64,000 nt of DNA, from NCBI GenBank assembly GCA_031296755.1, contig JAUMMZ010000032.1:62001-126000 (forward strand). Direction: 5' to 3'. The notes beneath the pieces were generated by a model. The model worked only from the letters and a program-made list of their open reading frames with translations. It was not told the DNA's origin and searched no databases. The translations under genes and the position numbers were made by a program. Positions 1 to 11,977 of this stretch are shown in pieces. Origin of the DNA: Collinsella sp. Lineage in GTDB: Bacteria; Actinomycetota; Coriobacteriia; Coriobacteriales; Coriobacteriaceae. Each line of letters begins with the position of its first letter. The first letter of the stretch is position 1.

Positions 1-448
1 CGACCGGGGTGCCGGCAGGGCACTTTGCCGAGTCCTCGCCCCAGCTTGCCAGCACCTGCTTGCCGTCGGTAAAGCAGATGGCAGAGGCGATGGTCTCGGA
101 CAGGATGATTTTAGAGGCGCCCAGGGCCGCTTCGGGCGTAAGGCCGCGCGACGTGTAGGCGAATATTTTTGATGCAATAGCGAGCGTACGGTCGGTTGCG
201 CTCGATGTGAGGTCGTCGGGGACCACAAAGACATACGAGAAAAAGAAGCACAGCATGACCAGGCCGGCAATAACGACAACGCCCGGAACGGGATTGGGAT
301 TATCGGTTAAATCCCAGATAAGCAGCAGGATAAGCGCCGGAACGACGATACCGAGCAGGATAGCCTGGACCACATGCTGGGCCGTACGAAAGACCTTGGT
401 AGAGTTGTAGCTCTTGCCCAGAATCAGCCTGTTTAAATCCACCGTCAT
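1..448 (-). CDS. LytS-like sensor protein, N-terminal part (cut by window start)
   Basis: The reading frame runs leftward off the window, so only about 149 residues are visible. Two hydrophobic segments (roughly residues 14-37 and 46-66) are followed by a segment with the pattern TSRGLTPEAA then IILSETIASAICFTDGKQVL. This resembles the GAF-like region of LytS/YehU-type sensor histidine kinases, which reads RQGLNEESA then ADAVAITDRE. The kinase part would lie outside the window. AGAGGGG touches the ATG at 446-448, so translation more likely begins at the GTG two codons later (440-442), 6 bases from that site. The LytS assignment is inferred from motif resemblance only. Confidence 0.55.
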   Translation of the reverse strand, partial: MTVDLNRLILGKSYNSTKVFRTAQHVVQAILLGIVVPALILLLIWDLTDNPNPVPGVVVIAGLVMLCFFFSYVFVVPDDLTSSATDRTLAIASKIFAYTSRGLTPEAALGASKIILSETIASAICFTDGKQVLASWGEDSAKCPAGTPV

Positions 449-559
449 CCCCTCTTGTCCGTAGCACCCATAGCAATAAAGAGGGCCGCAAGCGACCCTC
501 TCCATTGCATTATGCAATCAAAAACTGTGTTTTACATCCAGCCATCGACAAACGGTATC

Positions 560-1837
560 TTAGGCGCTGTATTTGTTGGCCTCGCCAAAGGTGCCAGCCT
601 CGACGATCCAGCCGTCCTTCATGATGACGTCCATGTTGTCGGTGTTGAGCACGTGGATGTCGGCGGCAACGTCACCGTTGACGACCAGCAGGTCGGCGCA
701 CTTGCCGGCCTCGATGGAACCGGTCTCGTCCTCGATGTGGCACATCTTGGCGCCGTTGAGGGTGGCGCAGGTGATGGTCTCGACCGGGGTGAAGCCGATC
801 TTGTCGACGAACTCGTACATCTCCTCGATGGAGCAGGTGCCGTACGGGGTGACGAAGGAGAAGGAGTCGGAGCCGATCGTCATGACGACGCCGCGCTTCT
901 TGGCCTCGCGCAGGCAGTCGTAGTTGCGCTGCAGCTCCTTCTCGACCAGGGTGCCCTCGTACTTGTCGTGCAGCTCGGGGACGTAGACGGGCGGATAGGT
1001 GGCGTACCAGGTGGGCAGGAAGGCGATCGTCGGGGTGAAGAAGGTGCCCTGCTCGGCCATGAGGTCCATGGTGCGCTCATCGATATCGAAGCCGTGAATC
1101 AGCTGCTCGCAGCCAAAGCGAACGGAATCGTAGGCAGCGGCGTGGTTGTTGTAGCAGTGGCTCCACACGGGGATGCCGACCATCTTTGCCTCTTCGACTA
1201 CGGCCTGGATCTCCTCGGAGCAATAGTGCTGGTCGCGACCGGAGTCCCAGCGCCAGATGCCGCCACCGGTAGCCCAGATCTTGATGGCATCGGGGTTCTC
1301 GCGCAGGCGACGACGGACGGCCTTGCGCAGATCCCAAGGACCGTCGACCTGGTCGCCCCAGGGATGGGATTCCTTGTTGAGCTCCTGGGTGCAGTGGTGG
1401 GAGTCACCGTGGCCGGCAACGCGGCAGAAGCCGAGGCCGGTGGCCAGAACGCGCGGGCCCTTAAAGACGCCCTTGTCGATGCAGTCACGGATCTGGATAC
1501 CAAAGCGGCCGATCTCGCAGACAGTGGTGAGGCCGTGAGTGAGGCAGTCGTAGGCCTGCTTGACGGCGACGGCCTGCTTCTCGAGGAGCGGCTGCATGAC
1601 CCAATCGGTATCATCGTCGGTCAGGTTGCCCGAGAAGTGCAGATGGGTGTCGATCAGGCCGGGAAGGACGGTCTTGCCGGCGGCGTCGATGACCTCAACG
1701 CCCTCGGGAAGGTCCTGCATAGTGCCGGCGTACTCGATCTTGCCGTTGTCGTCGACGAGAACGAGGGAGTTCTCGACCGGCTCGGCACCGGTACCGTCGA
1801 TGAGCTTGCCGCCAACGATTGCATACTTAGTGGACAT
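560..1837 (-). CDS. metal-dependent amidohydrolase (imidazolonepropionase/prolidase-like)
   Basis: A 425-residue member of the amidohydrolase superfamily, hydrolysing C-N bonds with a metal centre in a TIM barrel. Metal ligands can be placed: H65 and H67 in DTHLH, the likely bridging lysine K186 in AIKIWATGG, H227 in VWSHC, H248 in LIHGF and D324 in IGSDS. The N-terminal strand (VGGKLIDGTG) and C-terminal AGKCADLLVV are typical of the imidazolonepropionase/Xaa-Pro dipeptidase subgroup, about 400-430 residues. It lies 131 bp downstream of an amino-acid permease on the same strand, so a peptide or amino-acid derivative substrate is plausible but inferred. Start chosen at MSTKYAIV, preceded by AAGGAGG. 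Confidence 0.85.
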   Translation of the reverse strand: MSTKYAIVGGKLIDGTGAEPVENSLVLVDDNGKIEYAGTMQDLPEGVEVIDAAGKTVLPGLIDTHLHFSGNLTDDDTDWVMQPLLEKQAVAVKQAYDCLTHGLTTVCEIGRFGIQIRDCIDKGVFKGPRVLATGLGFCRVAGHGDSHHCTQELNKESHPWGDQVDGPWDLRKAVRRRLRENPDAIKIWATGGGIWRWDSGRDQHYCSEEIQAVVEEAKMVGIPVWSHCYNNHAAAYDSVRFGCEQLIHGFDIDERTMDLMAEQGTFFTPTIAFLPTWYATYPPVYVPELHDKYEGTLVEKELQRNYDCLREAKKRGVVMTIGSDSFSFVTPYGTCSIEEMYEFVDKIGFTPVETITCATLNGAKMCHIEDETGSIEAGKCADLLVVNGDVAADIHVLNTDNMDVIMKDGWIVEAGTFGEANKYSA

Positions 1838-1968
1838 GGTTCCTCCTTATGGATCCATATAGTGGGCGAGGCCGTGTTGGGTTAAGGCCTCACAAAGCTA
1901 CCCAAGTGGTGCCGGGTTCGGTGCGCGGGAGAGAGGGCCCCACGCACCCGATCCGCCCCGGCTAGGCG

Positions 1969-3420
1969 TTACTTTTTGCGGGAATTGGTGAAAGCCATGA
2001 GGGCCAGGCCAATAGCCAACCAGCCGATCACGATGCTCCACTCCACCATGTTGAGGGAGGCGGGAGAGAACGGAATCACGAGCAGGCCGATGATGATGGC
2101 GCAGGCAGCGATAGCGAGGCCGATGCCAAACTTGCCGCCGGGCACCTCGTAGGGACGAGGCAGGTCGGGCTCGGTGAAGCGCATGCGCAGGCAGGCGAGG
2201 GCAACCATACCGCAGGAGAAAATGAAGGCGAGAGCCGACACGTTGGTCAGAGGGATGAGCATGTTCTTGCCCAGGAACGGACCGATGACGGTGATAACGC
2301 CCAGAACGACGCAGGCGAGCTTGGGAGCGCCGGACTTGGGGTCGACCTCGGCGAACTTCTCGGGCAGTTGGCCCTTGCGGCCCATGGCGAGCATGATGCG
2401 GCTCGTGGCGCCGTAGAAGGAGTTCATCGGGCCCATGGGTCCAAGCGTGGCGATGACGAGCATGGCCAGGTACAGAAGCATGTTGATGCCCTTGAGGCAG
2501 GCAAGCGCGGGAACCGGGCTCTTAACAAACTCATGCCAGTCGAGGATGGTGCCGAACGAGTAGATGCAGACCATGTAGAAGCCGCCGGCGGCCAGCAGGG
2601 CCAGGGAGATGATCTTGCCGAACTTGTTCCAGTTGAGGCCCTCGGCTGCTTCCTCAGCCTGCTGAGGAATGGTGTCGAAACCGGCATAGAAGAACGGAGT
2701 CAGAACCAGGACCGACACGATGCCGGCGAACAGGCTGGCGCCCTCGGTAGCGGCCTTGCCGCCGCCAGCGCCGGTGACCTGGGAGAACACGGGCATGGCG
2801 TTGTCCGGCGAGCCGGTGAACAGCGAGACGCCCATGGCGAGCAGCATGCCGCAGAGCAGGGCCTTGGTCAGGAAGGCCTGGAGCTTGGCGGCCGAGCTGG
2901 CACCGCGGAAGTTGAGGAAGATGACGTAGGCTGCAAAGCCGAGCGCGATCAGCGTCGGGAACAGGTAAACGTCGGCGCCCAGGATGGTGTAGAGCTTGAC
3001 GGCGCGCAGCCACTCAAGACCAGGCAGGCTGCCGAACATCTCGGACACGAGGGTCGAAATGGCGATGGCCTCCCACGGGCACAGGATACCGTTGCCCAGA
3101 GCCAAAAGCCATCCGGTGATGTAGCTCAGCGTACGGCCAAAGCTACGATCGACATACTCGACGATGCCGCCCGAGATGGGGATAGCAGCCGTGAGCTCAC
3201 CGAAAACAGCTCCGACGGGCACGAGGAAGATTGCACCCAAGAGGAATGCGATCATAGCGGGAACGGGACCGCCGCCCACGACCATCCAGTCGCCGACCTG
3301 CAGAACCCAACCGGTACCGATAATGGCACCGAAACCGATGGTGAAGAAGTTCCAGAGCGAAAGCGTTTTCTTCATACCGCCGTTATCCTCGACTGCAACT
3401 TCTGCGTTCTTGTCCGCCAT
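1969..3420 (-). CDS. APC-family amino acid permease
   Basis: A 483-residue polytopic membrane protein with about 12 hydrophobic segments. The first contains FFTIGFGAIIGTGWVL, the helix-1 signature of amino acid-polyamine-organocation transporters. The FRGASSAAKLQ loop is also typical. The start at MADKNAEV is supported by GGAGGGG 5 bases upstream; a further upstream ATG in frame has no comparable site. It is the first gene of a probable two-gene unit with the amidohydrolase at 560-1837, suggesting uptake and cleavage of one substrate. Substrate cannot be read from sequence. Confidence 0.87.
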   Translation of the reverse strand: MADKNAEVAVEDNGGMKKTLSLWNFFTIGFGAIIGTGWVLQVGDWMVVGGGPVPAMIAFLLGAIFLVPVGAVFGELTAAIPISGGIVEYVDRSFGRTLSYITGWLLALGNGILCPWEAIAISTLVSEMFGSLPGLEWLRAVKLYTILGADVYLFPTLIALGFAAYVIFLNFRGASSAAKLQAFLTKALLCGMLLAMGVSLFTGSPDNAMPVFSQVTGAGGGKAATEGASLFAGIVSVLVLTPFFYAGFDTIPQQAEEAAEGLNWNKFGKIISLALLAAGGFYMVCIYSFGTILDWHEFVKSPVPALACLKGINMLLYLAMLVIATLGPMGPMNSFYGATSRIMLAMGRKGQLPEKFAEVDPKSGAPKLACVVLGVITVIGPFLGKNMLIPLTNVSALAFIFSCGMVALACLRMRFTEPDLPRPYEVPGGKFGIGLAIAACAIIIGLLVIPFSPASLNMVEWSIVIGWLAIGLALMAFTNSRKK

Positions 3421-3780
3421 TGTTCCCCTCCTTTCCTTTTTGACGCCCCTTGACGTCACCCCTTGCGCGGTCTGTTTTGCCGCGCTCTTTTATTTCGTGG
3501 CTTTAAGATACGGCCTTGGCGCAGCAGCTCCGCTTGTAGCTCGACCGAAGGCAGAACTGCAAAACGAGCGGCGCCGTTTTTGGGACGAACGGCACGGTTT
3601 GCCGTCCATTGTTGCCGCCCGTCCGACGGGCGTACGCTCATCGGACGCATATAGAGTTGTTTTTGAGGCCGTGTGTTTTGCGCCTTTCGTACCGTTTACC
3701 GAGCTTTTGACGCGCAGACCCATTTGTTGCACATCTTTTTTGTAGGATGGACAGGTTATACATGAGACAAGGCGGTACGA
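3421..3780. other. intergenic region between divergent permease and C39 peptidase genes
   Basis: 360 bp that must hold the promoters for both divergent genes. I see no convincing gene, RNA or clean -35/-10 pair. The small open frames here lack ribosome binding sites and recognisable content. Confidence 0.4.
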
Positions 3781-4815
3781 ATGGCATACGGATACAACGA
3801 CGGTGATCAACGGCGACAAAGCGTTCGCCTTGCTGGCCGTACCACGCCTACGCCCACAAGTGCCACGAGCAGCAATCCGCAACGTCCTCAAGAGCAACCC
3901 AGGCCTTCGTCTCGGCAGCAGGCAAGCAGAACGCGGCAGAGTGGCCGTCTGAGCACGGGCACAAGCGCGCAGCAAGATGGCCGCTTGGGCGCGCGCACTC
4001 GACAGCGTCAGGCCGAGGTTCCGCAACTGCGCCGCAACGGCGCACGTCAGCCCGGCATCCATATCAACCGCTTCTTTTCGCATCCCCAAGGCGGACGCGA
4101 CGGCAAGCCCTACCGCTCGACATCGCACGCGAATGCCCCCGCCCTGCCGGCTCGTCGACTTCGCCTCGCACTGTGCTCTATCCTTACCTGTCTGGTCTTT
4201 GTGCTTATGAGCTCCTGTATGTCCCACGGTTCGGCCGGTCTCGAGCCCACCGCCGAGGACAAGCTGCTCAAGGCCCCCGTCGCACCCGGTTATTCTTTCG
4301 CCTTTTCGACCCCGCGCTCGCAATGGCAAGCCGGCACGATGCCCCATATCTATCAGATCGACCCTGCGTGGTCGGAGCTGCCTTACGCCGGCGGCACCAT
4401 CCGCCAAAATGCCTGTGGGCCTACGTGCCTCACCATGGTCTACATCTTTAAGACGGGACGCACCGATATGACCCCCGTCGATATGTGCGCGCTTTCCGAG
4501 GCGGGCAATTACGCCCCCACCGGTGCAACCGAATGGTCGTTTATGACGAGCGGCGCGTGGCAGTTGGGACTTAACGGAACGGAGCTCCATAACGATCGCG
4601 ACTCTATGACTCAGGCGCTGCGTTCGGGAGCGCCCGTCATCGCCGCCGTTCGGCCGGGCACCTTTACCAACGTGGGCCACTACATTGTGCTTTACGGTAT
4701 TGACGACGCCGACCAGATTGGCGTCTACGACCCCAACTCGGCCAGCCGCAGCGCCCGCCGTTGGGGCGCCGTAGAAGTCCTTAACGAAGTCGAAGCCATG
4801 TGGGCCTACTACTAG
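3781..4815 (+). CDS. membrane-anchored C39-like cysteine peptidase
   Basis: 344 residues. Residues 1-125 are a polar, Arg/Gln/Ser/Pro-rich cytoplasmic tail. A hydrophobic segment spans about 128-146 and ends in SSC, and the extracellular part carries the peptidase domain. The C39 pattern is visible: IRQNACGPTCLTMV with probable nucleophile C212, GHYIVLYGID with H300, and VYDPNS with D317/N319. C39 enzymes cleave double-glycine leaders, but this free-standing exported form (no ABC transporter) resembles Peptidase_C39_2 proteins of Gram-positive cell surfaces, whose substrates are mostly unknown. AGGCGG precedes the ATG. The stop codon lies inside an inverted repeat. Confidence 0.75.
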   Translation: MAYGYNDGDQRRQSVRLAGRTTPTPTSATSSNPQRPQEQPRPSSRQQASRTRQSGRLSTGTSAQQDGRLGARTRQRQAEVPQLRRNGARQPGIHINRFFSHPQGGRDGKPYRSTSHANAPALPARRLRLALCSILTCLVFVLMSSCMSHGSAGLEPTAEDKLLKAPVAPGYSFAFSTPRSQWQAGTMPHIYQIDPAWSELPYAGGTIRQNACGPTCLTMVYIFKTGRTDMTPVDMCALSEAGNYAPTGATEWSFMTSGAWQLGLNGTELHNDRDSMTQALRSGAPVIAAVRPGTFTNVGHYIVLYGIDDADQIGVYDPNSASRSARRWGAVEVLNEVEAMWAYY

Positions 4816-4924
4816 TCATTGGGGACAGACTTAAATGAGTGGTCGTTGGGGACAGCCTTTAAGGACTGTCCCAAGCTGCCGGCAGGAAAGGAACGTCCCC
4901 GAGTGCCGGGTTCCCAATGACTAG
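4812..4924. repeat. palindromic intergenic repeat with GGGGACAG motifs
   Basis: The ends form an inverted repeat: CTAGTCATTGGGGAC at 4812-4826 and GTTCCCAATGACTAG at 4910-4924, with one mismatch. Inside is a second hairpin, GGGACAG (4849-4855) with CTGTCCC (4866-4872). The left arm includes the stop codon of the C39 peptidase gene. The form resembles REP-type elements mobilised by IS200-like transposases; that link is inference. Confidence 0.55.
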
Positions 4925-4933
4925 GTGAATAGC

Positions 4934-4965
4934 AAAAGCCCCGCAGTCGGAGCGGACTGCGGGGC
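4934..4965 (-). terminator. Rho-independent terminator of arcC
   Basis: An 11-bp perfect GC-rich stem (4938-4948 with 4955-4965) and 6-base loop. On the minus strand it is followed by TTTT. It lies 66 bp beyond the carbamate kinase stop. Confidence 0.8.
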
Positions 4966-5031
4966 TCATGAAGAGAGGCTAGTTTGTGGGCGCCTTGCCT
5001 GGCGCCCACGAGAGAGGCAATGGAGCAGAGG

Positions 5032-5994
5032 CTACTCGTGGATGCGGGTACCGGAGAGGCCAGCCATGGTCTCGGCGGCCTTGTCCAGGGCGCCGATGAT
5101 GCAGGTGCGGCCCTTGCGGGAACGGGCGAACTTGATGGCGGCGCGGACCTTGGGCTCCATGGAACCCTTGCCGAACTGGCCCTCGTCGGCCAGGCGCTCG
5201 GCCTCGTCGGCGGTGATGTCCTCGAGCTCCTCCTGGTTGGGCTTGCCAAAGTTGATGGCGACATGCTCAACGGCGGTCAGCAGGAACAGAACGTCAGCGT
5301 CGCAGTCCTCGGCCAGCAGCTCGCCGCCCAGGTCCTTGTCGATGACGGCGGGGACGCCCTTGTAGCAGCCCTTGTTCTCGTAGTCGCGGACGACGGGGAT
5401 GCCGCCGCCACCGCAGGCGATGACGATGAACTCGTTGTCGAGCAGGTTGAGGATGGAGTCAGCCTCGACGATCTTCTTGGGATCGGGGGAAGCGACAACG
5501 CGACGCCAGCCGCGGCCGGAATCCTCGACGAAGACCTTGGAAGGATCCTCGGCCATGAACTCCTTGGCCTGCTCCTCGGTGTAGAAGGGGCCAATCGGCT
5601 TGGTCGGGTTCTTGAACGCGGGATCGTCCGGGTCGCACTCGATCTGGGTGACGACGGTTGCGGCGTGCCAACGCTTATAGCGCTTGTGCATCTCGCGGCC
5701 AATGCCCTGCTGCAGGTGATAGCCGATGTAGCCCTGGGACATGGCGCCGCACTCGGGCAGCGGCATCTCGGGGGTGCCGATGGCGTCGTGGGCAGCGGCG
5801 AAGGCGTTCTGGATCATGCCAACCTGCGGGCCGTTGCCGTGGGTGATGATGATCTCGTTGCCCTGCTCGATCAGGCCGAGGAGAGCGTGAGCGGTGTTGC
5901 TCACGGCCTCGATCTGCTCAACGGGGTTGTTGCCGAGGGCGTTGCCGCCAAGGGCGACGACGATACGATCGGGCTTGCCAAGAGGCTTAGACAT
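5032..5994 (-). CDS. arcC: carbamate kinase
   Basis: A 320-residue cytoplasmic enzyme, close to the usual 310, that makes ATP and carbamate from carbamoyl phosphate and ADP. Family signatures are VVALGGNAL at the N-terminus, HGNGPQVG around residue 50 and CGGGGIPV in the second half. The start MSKPLGKP is preceded by AAGGA 9 bases upstream. No arginine deiminase or ornithine carbamoyltransferase gene is adjacent, so carbamoyl phosphate must come from a pathway encoded elsewhere (arginine, agmatine or purine fermentation are the known sources). A strong terminator follows. Confidence 0.93.
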   Translation of the reverse strand: MSKPLGKPDRIVVALGGNALGNNPVEQIEAVSNTAHALLGLIEQGNEIIITHGNGPQVGMIQNAFAAAHDAIGTPEMPLPECGAMSQGYIGYHLQQGIGREMHKRYKRWHAATVVTQIECDPDDPAFKNPTKPIGPFYTEEQAKEFMAEDPSKVFVEDSGRGWRRVVASPDPKKIVEADSILNLLDNEFIVIACGGGGIPVVRDYENKGCYKGVPAVIDKDLGGELLAEDCDADVLFLLTAVEHVAINFGKPNQEELEDITADEAERLADEGQFGKGSMEPKVRAAIKFARSRKGRTCIIGALDKAAETMAGLSGTRIHE

Positions 5995-6596
5995 TGCTGG
6001 AATCCTTTCTGTAAAAGGCCTACAACCCATTAATAACCCGCGCCCGTGCGATACGCGAGTTTATTAAGGTTTATATTCTCTTTATCGCTCATTTTATTCA
6101 TTTTGAAAATAGTTGAACGGTGAACGGTCGCTTTTACCCGCTCAGCGTAAAGAAACCCAGCTCAAGCATATCTACGTCATTTACGTGCAACTTTATTTTA
6201 ATAGAGCAGGGATTAGACCAGATTATGCAAACTTTATCTTTGCTAAACATAAAACAGACAGCGCAAAATCTTACTCGCACTATACGAGATTCTATGCACT
6301 TATTGGACGAGTATGCAGCCCTGCAATAACATGGCGTTTTTCATCCAACTTAAGGAATAGACGAGCGCCCATACCGCGCGTCGGCCGGCAGCCGGCGAGC
6401 CGTCTCGTCGATTGCCGCTTCCAGAAAATCAAAAACTGATATTGCGCGCGCAATTGCTGCATGGTACTTTAGCGAAGAACAGCGCGGGCTGGGGCGACAG
6501 AGATTTGTCGTGAAGTTTGGGTTCGGCGACCCCGCTGCTGTCTTCTCCTTATCCGCCAGCGAACCCCTTGAGCGACGGATTGAGGAGGTCCTTACT
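5995..6596. other. AT-rich intergenic region upstream of arcC and the DUF3830 gene
   Basis: About 600 bp between divergent genes. The middle (about 6050-6350) is clearly more AT-rich than its surroundings and probably holds the arcC promoter. Short open frames on the plus strand here have no ribosome binding site and no recognisable content, so I call no gene. Confidence 0.4.
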
Positions 6597-7013
6597 ATGA
6601 CAAAAATGCTCAAGATCACGCTGAATGGCGAGACGTTTCTCGCCGACATGCTCTGGGACAAGGCTCCCGAGGCATGCAAGCTGTTCGAATCATCCTGTCC
6701 AGTCGAGTCACGTATCTTTTCGGCCAAGATCTGCGATGCCGAGGTAACCTATCCTGTCTCGGGCCCCATCGCCAATTACGAGCACATCGAGAACCCCGTC
6801 TTTCACGAGCCAGCGGGCGCCGTGAGCTGGTATGGCGGATGGTCGTCAATCTGCATCTTCTTTGACGTGTGCGAGCCCTTTGGCACCTGCAACATGTTCG
6901 CCCGCATCTGCGAAGCCGACCGCGAGCGTTTTGCCGCCGCCTGCCGCAATGTCTGGGACAACCAGGGCATGTACATTAAAAACGAAATCGTCGAGATCGA
7001 AACGGAGGCCTAA
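6597..7013 (+). CDS. DUF3830 family protein (cyclophilin-like fold)
   Basis: 138 residues, the usual length of the DUF3830 family, which is related to cyclophilin-like small proteins and has no established reaction. Visible features are the opening strand KMLKITLNGETFLADML, the KAPEACKLFES segment, an aromatic region SWYGGWSSICIFFDVCEPFGTCN and a short C-terminal helix. The start is set by GGAGG 8 bases before the ATG. Two bases separate its stop from the next gene, whose ribosome binding site lies in its last codons, so the two are co-translated. Function unknown. Confidence 0.7.
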   Translation: MTKMLKITLNGETFLADMLWDKAPEACKLFESSCPVESRIFSAKICDAEVTYPVSGPIANYEHIENPVFHEPAGAVSWYGGWSSICIFFDVCEPFGTCNMFARICEADRERFAAACRNVWDNQGMYIKNEIVEIETEA

Positions 7014-7015
7014 AG

Positions 7016-7540
7016 ATGATGGATATCAACAATCTGCTCACGCTCGACCTTGCCGAGTACACCACTGCACTTGAGGCCCTCGCCGATCAAATGATGCTCG
7101 AGGAACCGCGTGACATCGACTACATGCGCCGCCGCAAACTCGACACCGGCCGCGAATTCGCCGTCTGGAACTTCACCGTCGGTTACTGCATGAACGCCGC
7201 CGACGCCCTCTCCCTCCTGCGAGCCCAGGCCAACGAAAACGCCAACGACGGCACCGCCGACCTCGCAACGATCAAAAACAGTGCCGCACGCCTGTGCGAC
7301 TGGTTCTCGGGCGCCTTCGACGTCACCGGCAAAATGGATGACACGACGGCAATCCTCGCCCACAGCCGCGACCTCTACGCCCAGGTTGAGACTCACGAAC
7401 AGTTCGCGGCCCTCACCCGCGCCACCGAGCGCTATCTGGTCCAGCTCCAATTTTGGGTCGACCGCCAGATTCCCTGGCCGGCTATTAGCGACCTCGTCCA
7501 CGGCTACCGCCTACGCACAGAGAGCGGCGAGACAAGATAA
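7016..7540 (+). CDS. conserved-type hypothetical protein, helical
   Basis: 174 residues without a recognised domain, signal peptide or membrane segment. Composition suggests an all-helical cytoplasmic protein (MLEEPRDIDYMRRRKLDTGREFAVWNF; many Ala, Asp and aromatics). Start is ATG 7016 or the adjacent ATG 7019; both use GGAGG inside the end of the DUF3830 gene. The tight coupling suggests it acts with the DUF3830 protein, but nothing in it indicates how. Confidence 0.6.
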   Translation: MMDINNLLTLDLAEYTTALEALADQMMLEEPRDIDYMRRRKLDTGREFAVWNFTVGYCMNAADALSLLRAQANENANDGTADLATIKNSAARLCDWFSGAFDVTGKMDDTTAILAHSRDLYAQVETHEQFAALTRATERYLVQLQFWVDRQIPWPAISDLVHGYRLRTESGETR

Positions 7541-7605
7541 AAACAACCAGGCAGCACCAACAATGTCCCGCCACGGGACCCAAAGTGGCAATCAGAGGAC
7601 TGGAG

Positions 7606-7765
7606 ACGCACGCGGCAGCGTCCCCAGCCCTCTCCATAGCGCTGCGCGTTTCGCGCCAAAGGCGCGAAAAAGCAAAGGGATAAAAGGCGGTAACGACCAA
7701 GTCCCCAGCCCTTTCCCAAAGTAACGCGTGGTTTCGCGGCAAAGCCGCGAAACAGCGAAGGGGAC
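7606..7765. repeat. two related hairpin repeats beginning GTCCCCAGCCCT
   Basis: Two imperfect direct copies, starting near 7619 and 7700, share GTCCCCAGCCCT followed by a strong hairpin: TTTCGCGCC/GGCGCGAAA at 7649-7669, and GTTTCGCGGC/GCCGCGAAAC at 7731-7753. They lie downstream of the plus-strand gene ending at 7540 and may act in termination or RNA stability. Confidence 0.6.
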
Positions 7766-7823
7766 GGAATACCCGACCAACTACGTCCTTCATTCAGCCA
7801 CACAATCCAAGGACGTAGTCGTA

Positions 7824-7948
7824 GCAGGATCTGAGGGCTAACCTTCGCGGACACTCCGCAGGACGAAAGAACCCCCGCCGCACGTAGTGCACAGCGGGGG
7901 TTCTTTCATGTCCGAGGACGTCCGCGAAGGTCAGCCCTCAGATCCTGC
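7824..7948. terminator. large nested cruciform, probable bidirectional terminator before nifJ end
   Basis: 28-bp arms (7824-7851 and 7921-7948) match at 27 of 28 positions. Nested inside is GAAAGAACCCCCGC (7865-7878) paired with its complement at 7894-7907. Another inverted repeat, ACTACGTCCTT/AAGGACGTAGT, lies just upstream at 7780-7819. The minus-strand nifJ stop is 11 bp to the right and the plus-strand gene ends at 7540, so the structure separates convergent transcripts. Its arms are far longer than a normal terminator. Confidence 0.65.
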
Positions 7949-7958
7949 GGTGGGAGAC

Positions 7959-11498
<3,540 letters not shown>

Positions 11499-11895
11499 AT
11501 ACCCCTCTCCTCTCATATAGGTATACAGGCCCCGGCGATCGCCGGGATATTGGCGTGATGGGATTTTCGTTGTTGCTTCCAATCATCTGGCAGGCGGACT
11601 CAGCAGCAGGTACATGGCGTGGAGAGAAGGCATGCCAAGGCGAGGAGGGCTGCACGCGCTCCACAGGCCCAGCTACCCGTCTTGCACATGACCGAGCGCC
11701 GCAAAGGCCGCATGCCGGATGCTCCCGGGCACGCCCCGGCGATGGGAAGCGCCCGCAACGGAAATCCGCATGCGGGTTTATTGTACCCCGCCGTCAAGCC
11801 ATATTTCGGCAAATATAGGTGGCCGGTAAAGGTTTACCTCGGGTGACTATTGTGCGCCCGGCACCGACGGACACAGTCCCCTGGAACCCCACAGC
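11499..11895. other. region upstream of nifJ
   Basis: About 400 bp holding the nifJ leader and promoter region. I see a short hairpin (CCGCATGCGG near 11768) but no gene with a plausible start. Confidence 0.35.
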
Positions 11896-11962
11896 AGTTG
11901 CGGTGAAATAGGGACTGTTTTTGCTGTTAACGGCCTTAATCAGTCCCTATTTCACCGCAACT
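11896..11962. repeat. palindromic repeat family 1, copy A
   Basis: 22-bp arms (11896-11917 and 11941-11962) are perfect complements, beginning AGTTGCGGTGAAATAGGGAC, around a 23-base loop. Related copies are at 45884, 49570 and 58207. The copy lies 15 bp beyond the minus-strand FHA gene stop, so it may end that operon's transcript. Confidence 0.8.
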
Positions 11963-11977
11963 CATTGAGGGGATGAG

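Noticed and set aside
455..1885. A 476-residue plus-strand open frame
   Set aside because: It is opposite the amidohydrolase gene, which has complete metal-binding motifs and a good start.
6113..6439. Small plus-strand frames upstream of the DUF3830 gene
   Set aside because: AT-rich promoter-like DNA, no ribosome sites and no conserved-looking protein.
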